Shown piece by piece: positions 51,211 to 59,519 of a stretch of 64,000 nt of DNA. Under the pieces are notes generated by a model. It had not been told where the DNA came from. It worked only from the letters and a program-made list of their open reading frames with translations, and searched no databases. Every line of letters starts with the position of its first letter. Position 1 is the stretch's first letter. The stretch spans positions 1-64,000 of the forward strand of contig NZ_LBDA02000048.1 in NCBI RefSeq assembly GCF_000980885.2. Reading direction: 5' to 3'. The position numbers and the translations under genes were made by a program. The DNA comes from Streptomyces malaysiense. GTDB lineage: Bacteria > Actinomycetota > Actinomycetes > Streptomycetales > Streptomycetaceae.

Positions 51211-53421
51211 TCAGCTCTCGTGCCAGGGCGGCTCGTCGCGGAACAGCGGCCGGCCGTCCGGAAGCCGGGTGAGGATGCCCCGGGGTGCGTCCTGCGGGTA
51301 CCCGAGGAAGCCGGTCTCCTCCGGGTACCGCGTCGGCACGTCCGCCGCCGACTGCGCCGGCGCCCCGCCGCCGTACCCGATGGGCTCCCACCCGTTCCCG
51401 CGTGTTGCCTCAGAAGACGAGGAGGTCCCGCGCCCGGACCGCGCCGGCCAGGCGAATCGTAGGGTCTGTGTGCTGGACAGCGGAAGGCGCAGCTCGCCCG
51501 TGTCCATCAGGGGGTTGTGCTGCGACTGGTGCAGCCGGGCGTACGCACCGCCCCTGACCAGCAGGTCCTCATGGCGGCCGGTTTCCACGATGCGGCCCCG
51601 GTCCACGACGAGGATGCGGTCGGCGTCCGGCGCCAGATCCAGATCGTGGGTGATCACGATGGTCGTGCGGCCGCTCATCAGGCGACGCAGCGGCTTCACG
51701 AACCGGCGCGCGGCCATCGCGTCCAGTCCGGTCGTCGGTTCGTCCAGTACGAGGACGGGCGAGTCCCGCAGGATGGCGCGGGCCAGCGCGAGACGCTGGA
51801 GCTGGCCGCCGGAGAGCTGCGCCGAGTGCGGGTCGACCAGCGTGTCGTACCCCTCGGGCAGCCGCACGACGAAGTCGTGCGCGTCGGCCGCCCGCGCCGC
51901 CTCCATGATCGCTCGGTCGCTCGCCCCGGGGCGCCCGCAGGCGATGTTCGCGCGCACGGTGTCGTGCAGCACGAGGGTCTCCTGAGGCAGCAGCGTGATG
52001 TGCTCGCGCAGCCGGGCCAGCGGAAGACCGCTGACCGGAGCGCCGTCGAGGAGTACCGAACCGTGGTCGGGGTCGTAGAAGCGCAACAGCATCTTGGAGA
52101 TCGTGGACTTGCCGGCGCCGCTCGGTCCGGTGACGACGACGAGTTCCCCGGGCTGGACGGTGAAGGACAGGTTCTTCAGCGAGTCCTCGTCCGCGCCGGG
52201 GTAGCGGAAGGAGACGTTGCGCACCTCCACGGCTCCCTGGGGCCGTCCCTCCGGCTGGTACGTGTTCATGTTCCCGTACGCGAACGAGTGCGGGTCTGCG
52301 TACGGGAGAGGCTCCGGGTCGCCGACCGAGGGCTGGGCGTCCAGCACCTCGATCAGGCGTTCGGCCCCGGCCTTCGCCGCCGTGATCGTGAGATTGAGCT
52401 GGGCGAGGCTGCGGACGGGCGGGTACAGATAGCCGAGGAAGGCGGAGAAGGCGAGGAGCTGCCCGAGGGTCATACGCCCGGTGGAGATCTCCCAGGCCCC
52501 GATGCCGATCACCGCGAGCACGCACACGGTCTCGATGACCTGGACGAGCTGCTCGTACGCCTCGGTGAGGCGCTGGGAGCGGACCGAGGCACGGAACCAG
52601 GAGTCCGCCTCCTTCTTCAGCCGCCCACGCTCGGCGTCCCCGCGGCCGTACGCCTGGGTGAGGACGATGTTGCCGAGCGATTCCTCCACCACGGACGTGA
52701 TCGCGCCGTCGGCGGCCCGGCCCGCCCGCGAGACGTCCCCGAGCAGACCGGAGAAGCGGCGGGCCGCCAGCCAGAACAGCGGCGCGAGGACGAAGGTGGC
52801 CGCGGCCAGGTCCCAGCGCAGCCAGATGGCGGCGATCGCGTAGAAGAGCGCGCTGAAGGCCGCGGACGCCGCGCCGACGAGACCGGACACGACCATGGTC
52901 TCGATCGCCTCGACGTCACTGGTGAGCCGGGACAGCAGATCGCCCTGCCGGTGCCGTTGGAAGAAGTGCGGGGGCAACCGCTGGACGTGGCTGAAGACAT
53001 GGTCGCGCAGCCGCATCACGAAGCACTCGGTGAGCCAGGAGGCGAGCGAGTTGCCCGCGTAGCCCACGATCGCGCCCACCACCGCGACCCCCAGCCACTC
53101 GGCGGCCGGGCTCCAGAACGCCCCCAACGAGCCCTTCTCCAGAGCGTTGTCCGTGAGATCGCTGAACAACAGGATGGCCTCGGTCTCGGCGAGCGCCGCG
53201 CCGATCGCGCACAGCCAGACACACAGGAGACCGGCCCGCAGCCCTCTGGTCAGGGGCCAGAACCGCCGGAACGCGGTACGCGTGGCGATGACCGGGGCGT
53301 CACCGGTCTCGTACTCGCCGTGCTCGTCGCGTTCCCCGTCGCCCTCGCGTGCACGGTATTCGCTGTACGCGGTGGGAATGCCGGATGTGTGGGCGTCTCC
53401 GTAATGCTCCGTGCCGGTCAT
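51211..53421 (-). CDS. ABC exporter, fused membrane and ATPase domains
   Basis: 736 residues from ATG 53421. Acidic cytosolic N-terminus of about 50 residues, six membrane helices (about 60-345) of a type I exporter, then an ATPase with GPSGAGKST, LSGGQLQRLALARAI, VLVLDEPTTGLD and VITHDLDLA. No C39 peptidase domain. The C-terminal 110 residues after the ATPase are rich in Gly/Ser/Pro (LRLPLSSTQ, GNGWEPIGYGGG). A half-transporter that would work as a dimer. It lies 172 bases downstream of a 43-residue peptide gene on the same strand, separated by a perfect palindrome. Substrate unknown. Confidence 0.85.
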   Translation of the reverse strand: MTGTEHYGDAHTSGIPTAYSEYRAREGDGERDEHGEYETGDAPVIATRTAFRRFWPLTRGLRAGLLCVWLCAIGAALAETEAILLFSDLTDNALEKGSLGAFWSPAAEWLGVAVVGAIVGYAGNSLASWLTECFVMRLRDHVFSHVQRLPPHFFQRHRQGDLLSRLTSDVEAIETMVVSGLVGAASAAFSALFYAIAAIWLRWDLAAATFVLAPLFWLAARRFSGLLGDVSRAGRAADGAITSVVEESLGNIVLTQAYGRGDAERGRLKKEADSWFRASVRSQRLTEAYEQLVQVIETVCVLAVIGIGAWEISTGRMTLGQLLAFSAFLGYLYPPVRSLAQLNLTITAAKAGAERLIEVLDAQPSVGDPEPLPYADPHSFAYGNMNTYQPEGRPQGAVEVRNVSFRYPGADEDSLKNLSFTVQPGELVVVTGPSGAGKSTISKMLLRFYDPDHGSVLLDGAPVSGLPLARLREHITLLPQETLVLHDTVRANIACGRPGASDRAIMEAARAADAHDFVVRLPEGYDTLVDPHSAQLSGGQLQRLALARAILRDSPVLVLDEPTTGLDAMAARRFVKPLRRLMSGRTTIVITHDLDLAPDADRILVVDRGRIVETGRHEDLLVRGGAYARLHQSQHNPLMDTGELRLPLSSTQTLRFAWPARSGRGTSSSSEATRGNGWEPIGYGGGAPAQSAADVPTRYPEETGFLGYPQDAPRGILTRLPDGRPLFRDEPPWHES

Positions 53422-53531
53422 GTTCCCAGAATCGGCGATGGGTCTTGGTCGCCCCTTTGGATTTCCTCGGAAAGACCTGAGAGAAATTTCTGGAATGGAA
53501 TGTGTTCCGTGCGGGCGGGAAGAAAGGCGGA

Positions 53532-53563
53532 AAGAGGGCCGACGGTGCACCGTCGGCCCTCTT
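53532..53563 (-). terminator. Perfect 32-base palindrome after the peptide gene
   Basis: Arms AAGAGGGCCGACGGTG and CACCGTCGGCCCTCTT with no loop. It lies 30 bases after the peptide stop, and on the minus strand it is followed by a T/C-rich run. Probably a strong terminator or processing hairpin that lets the peptide message be more abundant than the transporter message. Confidence 0.7.
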
Positions 53564-53593
53564 CCTCACCGCGTGGTCAGCTCACCCGTGGGG

Positions 53594-53725
53594 TCAGCGT
53601 CCCTGGCCGGGAACCGGCTTGTGGTGGTGCTTCGGCGCGTGCTTCGGCGCGTGCTTCGGCTTCGGCGGCAGCGGGAGGTGCTTCTTGGGCTTGGGGGGCA
53701 GCGGGGCCAGCTTCTTGAAGCTCAT
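53594..53725 (-). CDS. Pro/Lys/His-rich small peptide
   Basis: 43 residues from ATG 53725 with TAGGAG 7 bases upstream. N-terminus MSFKKLAPLPPKPKKH, a second copy of the module LPLPPKPKH, two APKH units and HHHKPVPGQGR at the end. It has 12 Pro, 10 Lys, 6 His, no acidic residue, no Cys or Thr and one Ser. No signal peptide. It is divergent from nur and upstream of an ABC exporter. It could be a proline-rich antimicrobial-type peptide, a metal-binding (for instance nickel) peptide, or a nucleic-acid or polyphosphate binder. Nothing I know matches it. Confidence 0.75.
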   Translation of the reverse strand: MSFKKLAPLPPKPKKHLPLPPKPKHAPKHAPKHHHKPVPGQGR

Positions 53726-54100
53726 CTCGACTCCTAGATGTTTTGTGGTGCGGTGGTGCGAGAATTCTCTGCGTCGCGGCGGGACTCCCGATCGATTTCT
53801 TCCGGGATTCCCGCGCCGGCCGACATGGAAAAACCTACACGCCGTTCCGGCGAGAAGAAGCCGTTCGCGCCTGTGAATTCCTTGGAATCTGCTGAGTCGT
53901 CACTTTGTGACCTGCGAAGGGTTTGGCCGCCAGGCGTCCTTGCCAGGGCTGCCGCAGGGTCGGCCGATCTCGGGTTTGCGCTGGGCGGCCGGCCGGAGCG
54001 TCGACGGCACCGGCGCTGTGGCGAGTGCGCCCGGCATACGCACGACGTGATCGAGGTCGACGGGTCTCCCCGCGACGGGCGTGGTCCTAGACTCGTCGGT
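53726..54100. other. Divergent intergenic region, peptide gene / nur
   Basis: 375 bases. An open frame runs through it into nur but lacks a ribosome site and a conserved look. The left half (53750-53930) is noticeably lower in GC than its surroundings and is the likely promoter of the peptide gene. I do not see a clear Nur-type TTGCA dyad. Confidence 0.5.
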
Positions 54101-54538
54101 GTGGTGAGCACCGACTGGAAGAGCGACCTCAGGCAGCGCGGCTACCGGCTGACTCCGCAACGGCAACTTGTCCTCGAAGCCGTGGACACCCTCGAACACG
54201 CGACCCCCGACGACATCCTCGTGGAAGTGCGCAAGACGGCGTCGGGGGTCAACATCTCCACCGTCTACCGCACGCTGGAGCTCCTGGAGGAGCTGGGCCT
54301 GGTCAGCCACGCCCATCTGGGGCACGGCGCGCCGACCTACCACCTCGCCGACCGGCACCACCATCTGCACCTGGTGTGCCGGGACTGCGAGAGCGTGATC
54401 GAGGCGGACGTGAGCGTGGCCGCGGAGTTCACCGCCAAGCTGCGGCGGCAGTTCGGGTTCGACACCGACATGAAGCACTTCGCGATCTTCGGCCGATGCA
54501 AGGACTGCTCCCTGAAGAGCTCGACCACCGCGTCGTAG
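54101..54538 (+). CDS. nur: Nickel-responsive Fur family regulator Nur
   Basis: 145 residues from GTG 54101, the length of S. coelicolor Nur. Winged helix DLRQRGYRLTPQRQLVLEAV and ISTVYRTLELLEELGLVSH. His-rich metal region AHLGHGAPTYHLADRHHHLH, structural CRDC and C-terminal CKDC. Sequence pattern matches Nur (SCO4180) closely as I remember it. With nickel it represses sodF and nik genes and allows sodN expression. Divergent from the His-rich peptide gene. Confidence 0.9.
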   Translation: MVSTDWKSDLRQRGYRLTPQRQLVLEAVDTLEHATPDDILVEVRKTASGVNISTVYRTLELLEELGLVSHAHLGHGAPTYHLADRHHHLHLVCRDCESVIEADVSVAAEFTAKLRRQFGFDTDMKHFAIFGRCKDCSLKSSTTAS

Positions 54539-54548
54539 GCTTGCGCGT

Positions 54549-55514
54549 ATGAAGAGCCCCCTGCTGTCCCTGCCCGGCGCCGTTCCCGCCGAGGGCGTGG
54601 ACGAAGGCGTCGCCGCCCACTACGGCGATCTGTTCCGCGAGCAGCGCGCCCTCGCCGACGGCACCGGATTCGTCGACCTCTCGCACCGCGGTGTGATCAC
54701 CGTCAGCGGCGAGGACCGGCTGAGCTGGCTGCATCTGCTGCTCACCCAGCACGTCAGCGACCTGCCCACCGGCCAGGCCACCGAGGCGCTGATCCTCTCG
54801 GCGAACGGGCACATCGAGCACGCCCTGTACCTGGTGGACGACGGTACGACGGTCTGGGCGCACGTCGAGCCGGGCACGCGCGAGGCACTGGTCGCGTACC
54901 TGGAGTCGATGAAGTTCTTCTACCGGGTGGAAGTCGCCGACCGCACCGACGAGTTCGCGGTGGTGTACCTGCCCGCCGGGTCCATCGCCGAGGTGCCCGA
55001 GGGCGTCGTCGTACGCGAGACCCCGTACGGCCGTGATCTCTTCCTGCCGCGCGAGGACCTGGAGTCCTTCGCGGCGGCGCACGGGCCCGCCGCGGGGCTG
55101 CTCGCGCATGAGGCGCTGCGGGTCGAGCAGCACCGGCCGCGGCTCGGGTTCGAGACCGATCACCGTACGATCCCGCACGAGCTGGGCTGGATCGGCACGG
55201 CCGTGCACCTCCAGAAGGGCTGCTACCGGGGGCAGGAGACCGTCGCCCGCGTCCAGAACCTCGGCAAGCCGCCGCGCCGGCTCGTCTTCCTGCACCTGGA
55301 CGGCAGCGATGTGCACCTGCCGGCGCCGGGCACGGAGATCCGGCTGGCGGACGAGGGCCCCGACGGCCGCAAGATCGGTTTCGTGACCTCGTCCGTGCGC
55401 CACCACGAGCTGGGCCCGGTGGCGCTCGCCCTGGTCAAGCGGAACGTGCCCCTCGACGCGGCGCTCCTGGCCGGAGAGACGGCCGCGGCGCAGGAGGTCG
55501 TGGTCGAGCCGTAG
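54549..55514 (+). CDS. ygfZ: YgfZ/GcvT-like folate-binding protein
   Basis: 321 residues, 10 bases after nur. GcvT fold with the YgfZ signature KGCYRGQE (about 216-223), which includes the essential Cys. Supports assembly or repair of certain Fe-S enzymes in other bacteria. Probably co-transcribed with nur. Convergent with dtd. Confidence 0.9.
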   Translation: MKSPLLSLPGAVPAEGVDEGVAAHYGDLFREQRALADGTGFVDLSHRGVITVSGEDRLSWLHLLLTQHVSDLPTGQATEALILSANGHIEHALYLVDDGTTVWAHVEPGTREALVAYLESMKFFYRVEVADRTDEFAVVYLPAGSIAEVPEGVVVRETPYGRDLFLPREDLESFAAAHGPAAGLLAHEALRVEQHRPRLGFETDHRTIPHELGWIGTAVHLQKGCYRGQETVARVQNLGKPPRRLVFLHLDGSDVHLPAPGTEIRLADEGPDGRKIGFVTSSVRHHELGPVALALVKRNVPLDAALLAGETAAAQEVVVEP

Positions 55515-55542
55515 CGCCGCCGGGCGCCCCGGGCCGTGCCGG

Positions 55543-55968
55543 TCACATCTCCAGCAGTACCGTGAACGGCCCGTCGTTCGTCAGCGACACCCGCATCTTC
55601 GCCCCGAACCGCCCCGTCGCCACCGTCGCGCCCAGGTCCCGGAGCCGGGCCACGACCTCGTCCACCAGCGGCTCGGCGACATCACCGGGGGCCGCCGCGT
55701 TCCAGGTGGGGCGGCGGCCCTTGCGGGCGTCGCCGTAGAGGGTGAACTGGCTGATGACGAGCAGCGGGGCGTCGATGTCGCTGCACGAACGCTCCTCGGA
55801 CAGCATCCGCACCGACCAGAGCTTGCGGGCCAGCTGCGCCGCCTTCTCCTTGGTGTCCTCATGGGTCACGCCGACGAGGACGCACAGGCCCTCGCCCTCG
55901 ATCGCGCCCACCGTCTCGCCGTCCACGACGACGCTCGCGCCGTCCACTCTCTGCACCACCGCTCGCAT
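55543..55968 (-). CDS. dtd: D-aminoacyl-tRNA deacylase
   Basis: 141 residues from ATG 55968 (the frame is open further upstream). Catalytic motifs SQFTLYGD (about residues 77-84, Thr) and the Gly-Pro motif near the C-terminus in TNDGPFTVLLEM. It removes D-amino acids and mischarged Gly from tRNA. Monocistronic. Length typical (about 145). Confidence 0.93.
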   Translation of the reverse strand: MRAVVQRVDGASVVVDGETVGAIEGEGLCVLVGVTHEDTKEKAAQLARKLWSVRMLSEERSCSDIDAPLLVISQFTLYGDARKGRRPTWNAAAPGDVAEPLVDEVVARLRDLGATVATGRFGAKMRVSLTNDGPFTVLLEM

Positions 55969-56126
55969 GCGGACCATGATGCCGGGTACCGGGGAAGCGG
56001 TCACAAGCGGACCTTATGGAACCCTTACCGCCCATCCGGGGCTGTTCGGGGGCACTCGGTCACATACGGTGCGCCGAGGGTGGCACGATGCTCTCACACG
56101 CCGGTCGAGGGGACGGTCCGAACCAC

Positions 56127-56729
56127 ATGAGCACTTCCAGCACCAGCGAGCTGCCCGCCCCGCAGGGGACGTACCGGCCACCCGTGCAGCGGGCCGACGA
56201 GCCCGTGATCGCACCGGCGCCGGGGCGGCCACCGGCGCCCGAGCTGTCCCGGCTGAGCCTGCCCGAACTGCGCGCGCTGCGCCGTGACGCCCAGCGCGAC
56301 GAGGCCGATCTCAGCTATGTGCGACGGCTGCTGCAGGGCCGGATCGACATCCTGCACGCGGAGCTGGGCCGCCGCGGCCGGGCGGCCGCGCCCGCGCCGA
56401 AGGACGCCTCCGTGGTCGAGCGGCTCCCGGAGATCCTGCGCGACGCCCCGGCCCGCCAGCGCTCCTCGGCCCGCCATGTCACGGTCGGCACCCCCCGGGG
56501 CGAGGAGGTCCGACAGCTCGCCGCCGAGATGCTCGCCGAGGTGGAGCTGAGCGATCTCACCGCGCGCACGGACCTCGAACTGTCCGCCGCCATGGGCCGC
56601 TTGGAGCGGTACGAGCAGGAGGTGTCGCGGCGCCGCCAGCGCCTCCAGCACACCGCCGACGGGTGCGGCGGGGAGATCGCCCGCCGCTACCGGGTGGGCG
56701 AGGCGCAGGTGGACGACCTGCTGGTGTGA
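56127..56729 (+). CDS. rsiG: Anti-sigma factor RsiG (c-di-GMP dependent)
   Basis: 200 residues from ATG 56127. Both copies of the c-di-GMP signature E-x3-S-x2-R-x3-Q-x3-D are present: E59, S63, R66, Q70, D74 and E163, S167, R170, Q174, D178, each on a predicted coiled-coil helix. RsiG with c-di-GMP holds the sporulation sigma factor WhiG inactive in Streptomyces. The N-terminal 45 residues are Pro-rich and disordered. It has its own promoter region and stands ahead of an unrelated acetyltransferase gene. Confidence 0.93.
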   Translation: MSTSSTSELPAPQGTYRPPVQRADEPVIAPAPGRPPAPELSRLSLPELRALRRDAQRDEADLSYVRRLLQGRIDILHAELGRRGRAAAPAPKDASVVERLPEILRDAPARQRSSARHVTVGTPRGEEVRQLAAEMLAEVELSDLTARTDLELSAAMGRLERYEQEVSRRRQRLQHTADGCGGEIARRYRVGEAQVDDLLV

Positions 56730-56789
56730 CGCGACCAGGGGGCGGAAATCGGCGGGACAGCCGGCGGGACGGATGCCTACCGTGGGCTC

Positions 56790-58025
56790 ATGAACGACGT
56801 CCGCACCGCCACCGAGGCCGACTTCGACGACTGGCAGCGCGCCCTCGCCGTGGGCTTCACCCAGTCCTCGGCCCTGGCCCGTGAGCAACTCGACGCCCGG
56901 CGAAGGAAGTTCACACCGGGCCGCTATCTCGGGGCCGTGGACGGCGGCCGCTGGGTGGCCACGTTCCGCTCCTTCGAGCAGGAGTTGACCACGGTGGGCG
57001 GCGGTGTGGTCCCCGCCGACGCCATCAGCGGGGTGACCGTCAGCCCCACACACCGCCGCCGCGGCCTGCTGAGCCGCATGATGGCGAAGGACCTCGCGGC
57101 GGCCCGGGAGCGCGGGGACGTCGTCGCCACCCTGCTCGCCGCCGAGTACCCGATCTACGGCCGGTTCGGCTTCGGCCCGGCCACCTGGACGTCCCGGTGG
57201 ACCGTCGACGTCCCGCGGGCCGGCCTCGACCGCCGCTGGTCGGGCCCGGACGACGGCGGCCGGATCGAGCTGCTGGACGGCGCGGAGGTGCGCAAGCTGG
57301 GCCCCGAGCTCTTCGACCGGTTCCGCCGGGCACAGCCCGGCGCGGTCAGCCGCGACGAGCTGTGGTGGGAGCAGTTCACCGGCGAGCTGCGCGCCCACGC
57401 CGACTACGTGGAGCCGACGCACGCCCTCTACCGCTCGGCGTCCGGTGAGGCCCAGGGCCTGGTGTCGTACCGGAGCGACGACACCTGGACCGGCCGGCAG
57501 CCGGACCAGACCGCGCGCGTCGTGCGGCTCTTCGGGACCACCCCGGCGGCCGAGCGCGCGCTGTGGCACCACCTGTGCTCCATCGACTGGATCACCAAGG
57601 TCGACAGCGGCGGTCGCGGCCCCGACGACCTGCTCCCGTGCTTCCTGCCCGACCCGCGCGCCGCCCGGATCACCGAGCACGCGGACATGCTGTGGGTGCG
57701 GATCCTGGACGTCGTGCGGGCTCTGGAGGCGCGCGGGTACGACCACGAGGGCGCGCTGGTGCTGGAGATCGCGGACGAGGCCGGCTGCGCGGGCGGGCGC
57801 TACCGGCTGGAGGTCTCACCGCAGGGCGCCTCCTGCACGGCCACCACCGCGAGCCCCGATCTGACCCTCGGGGTCCAGGAGCTGGCGTCCGTATGGCTCG
57901 GCGGGCGGTCGGCGCTGCGGCTGGCCGCGCTGGGCCGGGTGCGGGAAGAGCGAGAGGGCGCCGCCCGGCAGGCCGACGCCCTGTTCCGCTCGCCCAGGCT
58001 TCCATGGTGCCCGGACGACTTCTGA
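56790..58025 (+). CDS. Eis-like GNAT acetyltransferase
   Basis: 411 residues, the normal length of Eis proteins. N-terminal GNAT domain with acetyl-CoA motif VSPTHRRRGLLSRMM, then a second GNAT-like part, and a C-terminal sterol-carrier-like domain with LQELASVWLGGRSALRLAALGRV. Eis family members acetylate amines such as aminoglycosides at several positions. Natural substrate unknown. Confidence 0.87.
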   Translation: MNDVRTATEADFDDWQRALAVGFTQSSALAREQLDARRRKFTPGRYLGAVDGGRWVATFRSFEQELTTVGGGVVPADAISGVTVSPTHRRRGLLSRMMAKDLAAARERGDVVATLLAAEYPIYGRFGFGPATWTSRWTVDVPRAGLDRRWSGPDDGGRIELLDGAEVRKLGPELFDRFRRAQPGAVSRDELWWEQFTGELRAHADYVEPTHALYRSASGEAQGLVSYRSDDTWTGRQPDQTARVVRLFGTTPAAERALWHHLCSIDWITKVDSGGRGPDDLLPCFLPDPRAARITEHADMLWVRILDVVRALEARGYDHEGALVLEIADEAGCAGGRYRLEVSPQGASCTATTASPDLTLGVQELASVWLGGRSALRLAALGRVREEREGAARQADALFRSPRLPWCPDDF

Positions 58026-58072
58026 CCGCTCCCCTCGTCGGCGGCGGCGAAGTGTTCATCCGTAGCGAGCTG

Positions 58073-58191
58073 TTCAGTTGTGGCTGTGCTGTGCGGTCCT
58101 CGGTCGTGACCGTGTTCAGTTGTGGCTGTGCGCGTCGTGTTCAGTTGTCGGCGTCTTCAGTTGTTCGCGTCTTCAGTTGTGGCTGTGCGCT
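58073..58191 (+). repeat. Five copies of TTCAGTTGT, partly in 16-base tandem
   Basis: Copies begin at 58074, 58116, 58141, 58157 and 58173. The first two and the last extend to TTCAGTTGTGGCTGTGC; the last three are exactly 16 bases apart. The segment directly follows the Eis-like stop and is not coding. It may be iterated protein-binding sites or a slippage product. Confidence 0.75.
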
Positions 58192-58281
58192 TCGCCGGCC
58201 GTCCCCGGTCCGGGCTCCCGGCTCCCCTCCGGATCGGTGCCCGGTACGGCCAACCACTGGGAAGCTTGACCATGTCAGCCG

Positions 58282-58548
58282 AGTTGGCTGCCAACTTATC
58301 TCCAGTTATCTCCGTTGGGGGGCGTCTCATAACCAGCTGTCGCCGAACTTCCCCAAGTTGGCGAGAAGTCGCGGGGTCCGGCCGTGGGTCCGGAGCGCGA
58401 CTCCGGCAGGCCCTGGACGTCCCGCGCACGGAGCGGTGCTCACCGGGGTCGGGGGCGGCAAGGCCGGCTGCGGCTGATCCGTGCGAGGGAGTCGAAACCG
58501 GCCAAGATCGGCCTCCGCGCGAACTTCCGCCAACTCGGCGAAGTTGGC
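58282..58548. promoter_or_regulatory. AGTTGGC palindromes upstream of a GntR gene
   Basis: Three dyads share the half-site AGTTGGC: AGTTGGC-t-GCCAACT (58282-58296), AACTT-cccc-AAGTT with flanking CGCC/GGCG (58341-58363), and GCCAACT-cggcga-AGTTGGC (58529-58548). A looser ACAACT...AGTTGT pair follows at about 58604-58632. They lie in a 0.6-kb non-coding region ahead of the GntR gene and are likely its operators. No other gene is supported in 58026-58658. Confidence 0.55.
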
Positions 58549-58658
58549 TGGGTGATCCGTTGGAGTTGTCTCCACTTGGTGGCACCGCATAAACAACCTT
58601 TCGACAACTCCCCATAGATGGATGGAAGTTGTAACGTTTGGTGGTGGCCCAGGAGCAC

Positions 58659-59519
58659 ATGGCAGTCAACGGCGGTGGCAGACGCAGCCCCCAGGAGATC
58701 GCGGGAGTCCTGCGTGAGCGCATGCGCGCCGGAATCCTGCGGCCGGGCGAACGGCTGCCCACCCAGGCCGAGCTGGCCGAGGAGTTCGGCGTCGAGCGCG
58801 GTGCCGTGCGTCAGGCGCTGCGGGTGCTCCAGCAGGACGGCCTGCTCAGCGGCGTCACCAAGGGCAGCCCGCCACGAGTCGCCGAGCAGCGCTCAGGAGC
58901 CGGCGAACCCCAGCCGACCATGGTGGCGCTCGCGCCCCGGCTGACCGACGCGTTCGCGGCGCAGCGGGTGCGCGTCGACGCCGTCTGCCTGACCGCGCAG
59001 AGCCTGATCCCGGCCCTCGGCGAACCGCTGCGCCTGATCCACGAGGGCAAGCTGAACCCGGAGCGGATCGACGTCCGCATCCTGCTGCCGTCGCGGGACA
59101 TCAACCTGGCCTTCCCGGTCTCGGTCGACGCCGGGAGCGCCGAGGACGAGGCGGTGCACCAGCGCTGGCTGGCCATGCGCAACGCCCAGGGCCAGGTGCT
59201 CCAGTACAACCTCCAGGCCCTGCGCGGCACCCACGACATCGACGTCCATGTCGCCTTCCGGGCCCTGCCGTTCACCCCGCCGGTGAAGCTGTACCTGCTC
59301 AACGGGTCCGAGGCCCTCTTCGCGCACTACATGATCACGCGCCGCGCCGAGGCCACCGACGACGGGATGCTGGAGATGTACGACGCGGTCGGCTCCGAGT
59401 CCCTGCTCTTCTCCTTCGAGCGGGCCGCCGGGCAGCGGGACACGGCGTTCGTGGAGGAATCGCAGAAGTGGTTCGACGCCCTCTGGGAAACCATCTCCAC
59501 GGACCTGACACTCTCCTAG
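58659..59519 (+). CDS. GntR family regulator with unusual C-terminal domain
   Basis: 286 residues from ATG 58659 (AGGAG very close; GTG 58638 or 58641 possible). Winged helix in the first 70 residues (SPQEIAGVLRERMRAG, QAELAEEFGVERGAVRQALRVL). The C-terminal 200 residues resemble neither UTRA nor FCD. They begin around DAVCLTAQSLIPALGEPLR and include NPERIDVRILLPSRDINLAF. The TAG stop overlaps the GTG of the HAD gene, so the two are translationally coupled. Confidence 0.88.
   Translation: MAVNGGGRRSPQEIAGVLRERMRAGILRPGERLPTQAELAEEFGVERGAVRQALRVLQQDGLLSGVTKGSPPRVAEQRSGAGEPQPTMVALAPRLTDAFAAQRVRVDAVCLTAQSLIPALGEPLRLIHEGKLNPERIDVRILLPSRDINLAFPVSVDAGSAEDEAVHQRWLAMRNAQGQVLQYNLQALRGTHDIDVHVAFRALPFTPPVKLYLLNGSEALFAHYMITRRAEATDDGMLEMYDAVGSESLLFSFERAAGQRDTAFVEESQKWFDALWETISTDLTLS

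Noticed and set aside
53738..54100. N-terminal extension of Nur through the intergenic region
   Set aside because: The GTG at 54101 gives the expected 145 residues; the upstream part is lower in GC and lacks a ribosome site.
58073..58191. CRISPR array
   Set aside because: The repeat unit is only 9-18 bases, spacers are 7-33 bases with similar sequence, and no cas gene is present.
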